The position numbers and the translations under genes are program-made. A stretch of 64,000 bases of DNA from Pohlia nutans (Eukaryota; Streptophyta; Bryopsida; Bryales; Mniaceae): positions 8,630,001-8,694,000 of the forward strand of contig CM040087.1 of the NCBI GenBank assembly GCA_022496805.1. The letters run 5' to 3'. How positions within the stretch are numbered: the first letter of the stretch is position 1; the number at the start of each line of letters is the position of its first letter. This document shows positions 56,015 to 64,000 of the stretch, piece after piece. The notes beneath the pieces were generated by a model. The model did not search any database. It saw nothing but the letters and a program-made list of their open reading frames with translations, and had not been told where the DNA came from.

Positions 56015-56680
56015 ACTGTGGTTTTGCAAATGACATGCATGCTGGGCTCTACACGGTTAAGTCAAAGTCAAGTCATGTTCAGAAGCATGCAATGACACAA
56101 AATTAAAGCTGACATACATTCACGTGAAGATATAGCTTTTTGGCCCTCAAGGCGTGCACTAGAGTTTTTTTAAAGGAGGGAAGTGGTAGACCGAAAATGG
56201 AGAATTTTTGCATGACGAGGATTACTAAAAATTTACTAAAAGTTACTAAAAAAAATTTGAATTTTTAGTAGCCTTGTGTGCGATTTTCTGAGATATTAGT
56301 TAACCATTTTAGGTGCTTTCATGTGTAGAAAAGGAAGAGTCTAGTATACAAGAAGGGGGTTTGACAAACTTCCGACTTTGAGAAATTGTAGATAATTATT
56401 TATGGGGAATAAAAATACAAAACAACTTGCATTCTTCTTCATCTCAAAAAAATTTCACATAATTTCTAACTCCATTCCTTCCGGTCAAATCACCTTATTT
56501 TCACCGTTTTTGGTTTTCCTACCTTAATTTCTGGGATGTTTTGCTTTTTGCTTTTTCAAAGAGTGAAAGAGAAATTCACAACACAGACTCAACTCAGAAA
56601 CCAATGCCTCCGTCAATCGGGGATTCTTTTCATGTCATAGACTTGTATACCTTTTCATGCGTCACAGAGTATTCCATTTC
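56015..56680. other. No gene identified
   Basis: AT-rich DNA without assignable elements. Confidence 0.4.
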
Positions 56681-56683
56681 ATG

Positions 56684-56827
56684 CATAACATTCAGGAGCC
56701 TTTATGCCCTCTTCTTATCACTTTGGGACTCCACCTGTCCAATTGATGAAGTCTTGTTGGGTGTGGAATATGCTGCACCATCTACTGTTGGGCAAGGCAG
56801 AGTCACTGGATGCCACTGAAAGTTATG
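56684..56827. mobile_element. CATTCAG foldback element, copy 3, short
   Basis: 144 bp. The ends are CATAACATTCAGGAGCCT and, inverted, CATAACTTTCAGTGGCAT. It lacks the ATATCCCAC hairpin of the longer copies. Confidence 0.55.
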
Positions 56828-57149
56828 TGTCAATCCTGAAGGTGTTGAACGAGGGTTCCAGTAGCAATAAAGACGCACAGTTTTATAAATCCCAGCTGGC
56901 CAGTTCAAACAGAGAAAAAATCCTAAATTGTTTTTCGGAGAACAAAACTCATTAAGTGAACCGGCAGGCAGGCCTGTGCATGAAAATGATCAACTCACTG
57001 TCCAGAATGACTGGCACGTGCAGTATGTACGACGAATTCTCAAGGTTCTCATAACCTGGCTAGGAAACCGAACCAAGGTTGAATGAAGTAGAATCAGTGA
57101 ATTCTTAGACTATCAATGTAAATAATTTATGTTACTGATCTGGGGCGTA

Positions 57150-57171
57150 TAGTAGCTAGCTAGCTAGCTAG
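57150..57171. repeat. (CTAG)n microsatellite containing the GRAS stop codon
   Basis: Five TAGC units in a row. On the minus strand the GRAS frame ends CCT GCT CGC and then TAG (57170-57168), the first unit of the repeat. Confidence 0.85.
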
Positions 57172-59169
57172 CGAGCAGGCACCCAAGCAGAAGCAAAGGC
57201 CAGGCTATTCCCTTTCCATAGCAACGACTGCGTACACTCATCTTCGTCATGCTTCATTCCCCACCCAGTATTATGGTGATCGACAACATCCTGCAACGCC
57301 GAAATTACGTCTTCGCTGGCAGGCAGTGACCGGAAGCGCAAGCGGCCCATGCGTTGCATCCACTGGCGCTTGGACTCCAGGCGTTCGATGCGGCGTTCGC
57401 CTTCGCAGGCCACAATGTTGTCGATCTTGCGGCCCACGTTCTTCTCGTACTCCTGGCGCTCGCGGTTGCCCGCGGGCCAGAACGTGGCGATGAAGTCGAA
57501 CGGCATCCACTCGTACGCGTACGAATTCTCCACGCGCTGCGCGACGTCCGTGGCGGTGGCGTCGCAGTCCTCCTCGTAGAGCGTGACGACGGCGGGGTTG
57601 AGGGAGCGGACGAGGTGCAGCAGGTTGTCGCGCGGGCACAGCGGCTGCGGCTGCTGCGCGGACGAGGGCCCCGGCTGCAGCGGGACCACGCCCGCCGACT
57701 CGTCGGCGAGGTAGTGCAACCGCATGGAGAAATTGACGCCCAGGGCCTCGCCGTCGCGCAGGCCGAAGTCGCGCAGGTCTTCGGACTCCAGCGCGGGCGC
57801 CAGGATGTGGAACTCGAAGGGCACGTTTTTGAGGCGGGCGTACTTGCTGAGGCGGGCGCCGACCTCTTCGTAGGTGGTTTGCAAGCGCGGGGCGATGGTT
57901 TGCAGCATCGAGGCGCTGGACAGCGTGAGGCGGAACCGGTGCGGCGGGCCGCCCGCGCGGTCCGCCAGCGCCTCGATGAACGTGGGCCATTGCATGCCGT
58001 GCGTGGTGCTGAAATCCAAGACGTGGATCTGCTCCATCCCTTCGAAGGCCTCCAGCATAGCTCCGTTCGCGGCTGTGTAGCCGAACCGGAAGTAGGGCGT
58101 CAGGTCTATGAACCGCGTAAGCTCGTTCAGGCTCCACCTCCTCTCCGTCCACTGCACTTCTGTGACAATACTTATCATATTGGTTGAATCTTCCCATCAA
58201 TACCTCTAGAGCTACGCTATCACATGTATCTACTACCACACCATCCAATCTACCCTTCTGTCACTAGCACTCCCTCCAAACTTCGCCCCATTCTCATCCT
58301 CTTCCATCGATCGCTCCAGATAATTTCTAACCCCGTTTCTATGTCATTATTGTATTCGGACAGTAGATCACACAACATCGATAATAAGTAATGTTGTGTA
58401 ATCTACTGAAACTTTCCCGATTGGAATCATAAATTGTAATATCAACCAGACTAGCTACTGAGGCCATCTGTGATCGGATCGGACAGTACTATCAATTGCT
58501 TAGGATTTGTTTCGGCAGCACGAACTAGGAAGTATATGCTCAGTATGATCAATAATATTCAAGAGACTTGGATTTCCTGGGGATCGATCGAGCCGATACC
58601 ATTCCGGAGGTAGGAGACTGATTGAAAATGTGAAGTTACCCCTAAGTCCTGAGTGATAAAAGTCGTGAGGATCGGATCGGAGGTAACTTCAAGACATGTT
58701 CATGCTGTCGACAACCGGGAAAATGGATGGCACCCCGCGCGCGCGCCCTACCGCGCGGGCGCCCTGTCTGTGATTGATCAGACACAGAGAGAGAGAGAGA
58801 GAGAGAGACCTGTAGTAGTATGTATTATAATAACAGTTCACTTTCTAGAGCTAGACTTGCCCAGGCTGACAGCGCTAGAGATTGAAGGACGTGGCGATCG
58901 AGGTAGTGCTCACCATGAGAGGTGGGGAGGTCGATTCTAGAGAGAAAACTGGGGTCCAGCATAGAGCCACCTCGACGCAACAGCGCCTGTAAGAAGTAGG
59001 CCGTGACTCGCTCGCTGGGCTCCCCATTGACTGCGGACACCTTGAGAAGGGCAGACACGGCTTGCTGGACTGTGTGCACATCATCCTGCTCCATCGCTGT
59101 GGCACAAGTCATTAGAAGCTGCTCGGAAGTCATGCCTTCGACGACGCAGGGGGGATTACTAGTACTCAT
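57168..59169 (-). CDS. GRAS-family regulator, SCL32-like
   Basis: Two exons, 59169-58914 and 58159-57168, are joined across a 754-bp GT-AG intron that splits a Glu codon, giving 415 residues. The ATG at 59169 (MSTSNPP) is preferred; an in-frame ATG at 59241 would add 24 residues. There is almost no N-terminal extension: the first leucine heptad (QLLMTCATAMEQDDV) starts at about residue 17. The VHIID motif appears as IHVLDFSTTHGMQWPT (residues 130-145). The PFYRE region and a C-terminal SAW domain (WGMKHDE, then SLAFASAW) follow. The wording DLTPYFRFGYTAANGAMLEA and VERLESK-like RIERLESKRQWMQRM match the SCL32 branch of GRAS proteins best. GRAS proteins are nuclear transcriptional regulators that act with DNA-binding partners. 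Codons are strongly GC-rich. The stop lies in a CTAG microsatellite. The gene looks intact. Confidence 0.92.
58361..58408. repeat. Small hairpin in the GRAS intron
   Basis: CAGTAGATCACACAACAT pairs with ATGTTGTGTAATCTACTG (one mismatch) around a 12-base loop. It is too short and too perfect for a typical plant miRNA precursor; more likely a tiny transposon remnant. Confidence 0.6.
58779..58809. repeat. (GA)n microsatellite in the GRAS intron
   Basis: An uninterrupted GA run of about 26 bp. Just upstream (58737-58762) lies a GC-alternating stretch, CGCGCGCGCGCC with near repeats. Confidence 0.8.
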
Positions 59170-59244
59170 GATCGAGCCGTCCAGAACAATAGAGACTCTC
59201 CTGCACAATCGTAGGACTTCTAAGAGGCTCAGTAATCTCATTTA

Positions 59245-59870
59245 CATGAACCCGTAATTCAGTCATTGGCCGCTACCAAGCATCCCCACAGACCCTGTCT
59301 CCCTGACTACTACTTAACTTAGCAGCCCAGATAAAACACTTGTGACGGATCGATCCAACAGTCAATACATTGTGAATCTCACCAGTGTTACTGAGATACC
59401 ACTGCCTAGCCTGCCTACAAGTGAAGGCTGCTCGTTACGTTGAGGCCCAACAGAGAAAAGAAAAAAATTGGTACAGACTACTGAGCCCCTCCGACTGGAT
59501 CAGGTCTCACCACTTGTTGGTCATTCCAGGTTCTCCTTAACTTGCCAGCATTGTTGCTGTCCCCGGCCAGTTCTCTTGTTCATATTGTCCAACTCATCTT
59601 GGTTCAACCGTGAAGTACATGGATTGCACAGTCGGATATCAGATCATTGTTATATCAGATCAATTACTCCCATCATTTTATTATTGTGTATGATCACAAC
59701 ACTCTATACGCACCACATATACTAACTATGAACCACGGTAATTACAACAGGCCACACTAATATGTATATCTTCCACGCACTCTCCGTTTGGCTCTGCCAG
59801 TTGCATCATTCCCTGCCTTTTATTAGTGCACTGCAATTCCTAAACCTCACGGTAATTGCAACGCCTAGCT
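59245..59870. other. Upstream region of the GRAS gene
   Basis: This gene-free DNA lies between the GRAS 5' end and the Harbinger insertion. No clear element was identified. Confidence 0.45.
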
Positions 59871-60187
59871 AAGGGCCTGTTTACACCAAAAAACTTGGGC
59901 TCCAACCCATGAACACAAGTGGTACTTTGTTCAAGGGATGAGACCATTGTAAGTGGGGTACCATGCTTGAAACAAGGGACTTATAAGTAGGTAGTGGCCC
60001 AAACATTTGGTGTAAACCAAGAGAGTTGAGTCATGGCCCATTGTGCACTTGGGCTGAATTTTTAAAGTAGAGTTATCCATAGAAGTTTTTTTTAATTTAC
60101 CCCATACTCATAGAATCTTTTGTAGTCAATGCTGCCCTACATCTTTGAGTGCTGTTTTGTTCAATCTCTCTCAAATTTTGGCCGTTT

Positions 60188-61606
60188 ATGATGATTTTTG
60201 GCATCATGGAAAGAAGAGAACGAGCTCTAGTGGTACTAGCTATGTATTGGTGCTTTTATATGTTGATTCAACATGTTTTGAGCATGCAAGCCCTCATTTT
60301 GGGCTTTGAATTGCAAAATTCAGCTTTGGTTGTGACTTTGTGTGGCTTGTGGAATAGAAAAAAGAGAGGTGTGTGGAGCATTGATAGGCAAGAGGGATTT
60401 TGTGACAGACATTTGATGGGCTCTTACACGGAGTTAATGTTTCGGGAAAGAACTAGAGTTACACATGCTACCTTTCAATATCTTTGTGAGGAATTGGGTC
60501 CTTTTTTGAGGAAACAAGATACAAATTATAGAAATTCTATTACAGTAGAGAGAAGAGTGGCAATGTCATTGGTGAGGCTTGGAAGTGGAAATGGATTGCA
60601 AATTGTTGGTGATTTATTTGGAGTAGCCAAAAGCACTGTTTCAAAGATAGTAAGGGACTTTTGTAGAATGGTGAGATTACATCTTCAAAAGAAATTTGTG
60701 ACGTTTCCAAGTGAATATAAATTTCGGGAATTAGCAAAGGACTTTGAAGCATTACATGGCATTCCATATGTAGTGGGAGCTATAGATGGATCTCATATAC
60801 CAATTATAGCACCAGTAAATGGGGGTGAAGATTATTATTGTCGGAAATCTTTTCACTCTGCATTGTTGCAAGGCATAGTTGATACAAATTGCATTTTTTG
60901 GGACTATGAGTTTGGATGGGCCGGGAGCATGCATGATTGTACAGTTTTTAAACTTACAAAAGTGGGTAGAAAATGCATTGAGGGAAAATTACTACCTTAC
61001 AAGCTGATTGGAGATGCCGCTTATCCTGTAAGGCCATGGATTTATTGTCCTTTCAAAGGAGGAGTGGATGTTTCTCTTCCGGCATATAAAGCGCATTGGA
61101 ACTTCATTCAAAGTTCTACTCGTATGTGCGTGGAGCGAGCTTTTGGAATTTTGAAGTGTAGGTGGAGGATCATTATGAAGCGTATGGAATGTCCATTGAA
61201 ATATGTGCCGGACGTGGTTGCTAGTTGTATTATTTTACACAATATTTGCATTATCTCGGCAGATGTGTTTGATCGGGAATGGATCAAAGTTGCTGAAGAA
61301 GATTTGGAAAGAAGAGAAATTGAAGGACAAATAGCAGCTGGACAAGAATTGAGGGGAGAGAGGACTGCAATTGCTGAAGTGAGAAGAAGGATAGGAATTG
61401 GAAGAAAAGAACCAATTACAATTGCGGAAGAGGATTATGGAGAGGCTGAAAACCTTTTTTTGATCAAAGAAGATGAAGAAGAATCCATTTTACTTCAAGA
61501 AGCAACTGATTCACATGTGTCCATAGCCAAAGCCCTATGGAAATATCACTTGCAAAAAAATTCTACAATTGTTTTTGATGATACGGATAGTGATATGAGT
61601 ATGTAA
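60188..61606 (+). CDS. PIF/Harbinger transposase (HARBI1-like nuclease)
   Basis: A single open exon of 473 residues, counted from the ATG at 60188; the ATG at 60206 is equally possible. A helix-turn-helix (GLQIVGDLFGVAKSTVSKIV) precedes the catalytic core. The DDE residues are visible: Asp in VVGAIDGSHIPI, Asp in AGSMHDCTVF and Glu in CVERAFGILKCRW, with GDAAYP between them, as in the DDE_4 nuclease family. A Glu/Asp-rich tail follows. The protein cuts and rejoins the element ends and in this superfamily needs the Myb-like partner for DNA binding and nuclear entry. No frameshift or internal stop is seen, so the element may be active or only recently silenced. The stop lies 5 bp from the stop of the partner gene on the other strand. 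Confidence 0.95.
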   Translation: MMIFGIMERRERALVVLAMYWCFYMLIQHVLSMQALILGFELQNSALVVTLCGLWNRKKRGVWSIDRQEGFCDRHLMGSYTELMFRERTRVTHATFQYLCEELGPFLRKQDTNYRNSITVERRVAMSLVRLGSGNGLQIVGDLFGVAKSTVSKIVRDFCRMVRLHLQKKFVTFPSEYKFRELAKDFEALHGIPYVVGAIDGSHIPIIAPVNGGEDYYCRKSFHSALLQGIVDTNCIFWDYEFGWAGSMHDCTVFKLTKVGRKCIEGKLLPYKLIGDAAYPVRPWIYCPFKGGVDVSLPAYKAHWNFIQSSTRMCVERAFGILKCRWRIIMKRMECPLKYVPDVVASCIILHNICIISADVFDREWIKVAEEDLERREIEGQIAAGQELRGERTAIAEVRRRIGIGRKEPITIAEEDYGEAENLFLIKEDEEESILLQEATDSHVSIAKALWKYHLQKNSTIVFDDTDSDMSM

Positions 61607-61611
61607 TAGTC

Positions 61612-63108
61612 TTAGAATTTATTTACTAAAGCTGCCATGTGAGCTTCCATCATACTAAGCAATGTAGAAGTAGATTTGAAGCTCTCAATCATGTCTGTGC
61701 TATTTTTCACTACGGATTCTAGAAATCCTTCTAGTCTATCTGCCTTGGTTTTTTTTTCACCTATTTGAACAGATTTCTCAGGTGTAGGTGACTCTTGAAT
61801 ACTCTCTTGAGCACTTGCTGGAATTTGGTTACTTACGCTTGCTCTTGTTCCATTCCACAAATCCATTTGTTCAAACCATTTAGAATGCTCATGGCGGTCA
61901 TTGCCTGAAACCTCATCATGCCGCTTATCATTCCTGTATTGGGTGAGAATACCTCCGTATTTCTTCTTGCAAGCTATAGCGGTTCGAGAACATCCTCGAA
62001 TTGATGCTGCCATACGAGCTTCAACCTTCAACCATGCATTTTGACCTTCAAAATTTACATTCACCACATGTTTAGAATGCTTATTGAATAACACACATAC
62101 TTCATAAACATTTGAAAGATGAAAAAACAAGAAAAGAACACTCTAAAGGCCTCTAAGTGGCAATGAAATTTACATTCCAGCACATACAACCTCACTGAAA
62201 AATCAAATAAGAATGGAATTATGCATTGATTGTACATTGGGATGTGAGAAGAGTATTGAGTTAGGTGGATGAACCTTGGGTGCCCACTTGGAGGCAAGAG
62301 GTCCCCGGTTCAAACCCGGATGGTGGCTTGCTTTTGCCCAAGCCGCGACTAGTCTAAAGATTTAATGGGGGGGAAAGGGGGGGCCTCATACGGGGCCCAA
62401 TTGGCCCTTTTCGAAGGCAAAGGCACCAAAAGGCACCTCGGTTTTGGACAAACATTTTGCACTAAGTAAAAAAATCATCAATATTTCTAAATATTGAAGC
62501 TGTAATCTATAAATTGAGCACATACCTTGTTTTTTGGCTGCTTTCGAAAATTCTTGGGCCAATTCTCCACGCACAGCAATCAATGTCTCTACTTCTTCAT
62601 CTTTCCAGTGTAAGCTCTCATCATTGTCATCCTTCTCACCTTCTTCAAAACATGCCTTCTCTTCAAATTTCTTGCTCTTCTTTGCTTCCTTCTCCCCTCC
62701 TTTGGACTTTGTTGGACCTCTACCTCGCTTCTTAGGAACAACCTTCGATTCTCCTTCCTTCTTCACTTCTAGCAATACACTCTTGCCAACATCCCTAAAA
62801 ACCTTGGATTGTGAGAAAAATGGTGGCTGCAAAAAATTGGAAGACTGTAAAAATTGTTGATTGTGTGAAGAAATTTGAGATGGAGGTTGATATCCAACTT
62901 CTTGCACCTCATTGTCACTATACGGCAATCTAACATACGGAGATTGAGAGAAACTATTGCCCACATTTTGAAATGCACTTGGAACTTTCAATGATGGACC
63001 GTGGGTCTGAAATTGAGGAATAGAAGAGGAGCTCATCATCCAAGCTGAATTCTGACTATAAATTTGAGGCTCACTTGACTCAACAACTTGAGCATACCCC
63101 CCTTCCAT
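61612..63108 (-). CDS. Harbinger Myb/SANT-like DNA-binding partner protein
   Basis: Two exons, 63108-62526 and 62045-61612, with a 480-bp GT-AG intron, give 338 residues. The ATG at 63108 (MEGGYAQVV) was chosen; an upstream in-frame ATG at 63216 would add a hydrophobic stretch unlikely in a nuclear protein. A Gln/Ser-rich N-terminus is followed by a basic block (VPKKRGRGPTKSKGG) that should act as a nuclear signal. Then comes a trihelix/Myb-like domain split by the intron: LHWKDEEVETLIAVRGEL, NAWLKVEARM and AIACKKKYGGILTQYR, with the conserved Trp and Cys-Lys-Lys-Tyr. A short coiled region ends the protein. Known Harbinger partners bind the element ends and recruit the transposase. Confidence 0.88.
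62250..62400 (+). mobile_element. tRNA-like (SINE-type) segment in the intron of the Harbinger partner gene
   Basis: An A-box-like TGAGTTAGGTGG near 62256 and a B box GGTTCAAACCC at 62307-62317 are spaced as in a pol III promoter. GC-rich DNA and G runs follow. It is similar in layout to 11805-11960. The boundaries are uncertain. Confidence 0.45.
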
Positions 63109-63686
63109 TGCACAACTAATTAGAAAAAAAAATGAGAAAAACACAACAACCACAATACACAAGCAATCTAAAGAGGTGAAGAAGTGAGCAAATGCCTTCT
63201 CCTTTTCAATCAACAATTACAAACTCCAAAAAAAAAATTGTATTTTAAGCTCCAAAAGAATGAGACGTTGCACTTCCTACGGTAATTTCTACCTATGGTA
63301 GTAAACGGTAACTTCCACCTAACGGTAATAGTGCAAACAAAAAAAATCCTCAAAAAAAAATCAGGCCAAAAGCATCCTAGAAACAATCAATAAACAAATA
63401 TATATGAATGACCGAAAAAAAATTCCCTGAATTTCCTCCTGGAATTCGGGGTTGGGTACCTCCGAGACCTTCCCAACAAAAACTACCCGTAGGTCTAGGA
63501 AATCACTATTCATTTCGGCCAACTAGGATTCCAGCAAGGATTTTCATCCACTGAAAAAAATTTGAGCTACAACCCAACTTTGATTTGGTGTAAACCCAAA
63601 AGCGAGGTACCATGCCTACCTTCCAATCAAAGCCCTCCACCTCTTTGGGCTCCAACCCAAACTTCCTTGGTGTAAACAAGCCCTAA

Positions 63687-64000
63687 GGGCCGCTTCACAC
63701 TATGGCCGTCCAAGTCGAGAGGCCGAGGGATTGAGAGTTCAAACTTTGTTGAGAGTCCAAAGAAATCTACTGAAAATAGGCATAAAATATAGTTTTCATT
63801 TTTTATGAAAAGAAATCGACGGCCTCTCGACCATGGTGACGGGTCTTGCAAAATGTAGGACCCAAACTTTCTCTCGAGAGGCTGTCACCTTGGTCAAAAA
63901 CTGTTGCCATGTAGGCATTTTGAAGGTCCATGGCCTTTGGACTTTGGCCTCTAGTGTGAAGGGTCGAGAGGCCGAAACCATGGTTTCTTGCAATTTGATT
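63687..64000. mobile_element. Tourist-like MITE, copy 2, running off the window
   Basis: It begins GGGCCGCTTCACACTATGGC directly after the TAA that closes the Harbinger element, so the two share one TAA. The interior follows 44865-45169 (for example TAGTTTTCATTTTT and TAGTGTGAAGGGTCGAGAGG) with an extra GC-rich block. The right end is not in the window. Confidence 0.85.

Larger units (their letters stand above)
59873..63683. mobile_element. Complete autonomous PIF/Harbinger transposon
   Basis: 3811 bp. The inverted ends are GGGCCTGTTTACACCAA and GGGCTTGTTTACACCAA, with further subterminal similarity (CTTGGGCTCCAACCC against TTTGGGTTGGAGCCC). The TAA target duplication is at 59870-59872 and 63684-63686. 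It carries both Harbinger genes, the transposase on plus and the Myb/SANT partner on minus, tail to tail. Both are open. Confidence 0.94.

Noticed and set aside
57354..58187. 277-residue open frame on the plus strand opposite the GRAS gene
   Set aside because: It is a shadow of the GC-rich antisense codons. The minus frame has all GRAS motifs; this one has no domain.
58361..58408. A microRNA precursor in the GRAS intron
   Set aside because: The stem is only 18 bp with a 12-base loop, shorter than plant precursors.
1..64000. Bacterial content, CRISPR arrays or prophage
   Set aside because: Spliced genes and plant transposons throughout. No spaced repeats of CRISPR type were seen.

Overview
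The window is nuclear DNA of a land plant. It holds spliced genes with GT-AG introns of about 100-1000 bp. The gene families are plant-specific: a plant-type SCL splicing factor, a CONSTANS-like protein, a GRAS regulator and a peroxisomal acyl-activating enzyme. Intergenic DNA is AT-rich and crowded with miniature transposons. I cannot name the species. Compact genes, short introns and old repeats would suit a non-flowering plant, but that is a guess.

Layout. 0-3.4 kb: the last four exons of an acyl-activating enzyme (AAE17/18 type, ending in the peroxisomal tripeptide SRL) and a convergent gene for a 90-residue, probably mitochondrial, membrane protein. 3.4-18.7 kb: gene-poor, with TTAA-flanked transposons, decayed coding relics, a 1.4-kb long-inverted-repeat element, a tRNA-derived SINE and a nested palindrome. 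18.7-22 kb: a seven-exon SR splicing-factor gene (SCL30/33 type) behind a 136-bp tandem repeat. 22.7-24.3 kb: a chain of TTAA elements. 25.7-26.8 kb: a thioredoxin gene with a different CACTA-type MITE in each intron. 27-37 kb: further MITEs and TTAA elements. 37.7-40 kb: a CONSTANS-like gene with two B-boxes and a CCT domain. 40.7-56.8 kb: repeats, including a stray 5S rRNA sequence. 57.2-59.2 kb: a GRAS gene of SCL32 type. 59.9-63.7 kb: a complete PIF/Harbinger transposon carrying both its genes, abutted by a Tourist-like MITE that runs off the window.

The most striking theme is a large group of short elements (about 0.2-0.9 kb) that start CCCCTAAA, end TTTAGGGG and sit between TTAA tetranucleotides. 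Two filled-versus-empty comparisons inside the window, plus one element whose internal TTAA was hit by two different families in two copies, show that TTAA is the duplicated target. Neighbouring elements often share one TTAA, and some elements combine the ends of one family with the core of another. TTAA duplication with CCC-starting ends is the signature of piggyBac, with Kolobok and Sola3 as alternatives. No transposase for them is present here.

The host genes are unrelated housekeeping and regulatory genes (lipid or auxin-precursor activation, mitochondrial membrane, splicing, redox, light or flowering-type regulation, GRAS regulation) and do not form a pathway cluster.
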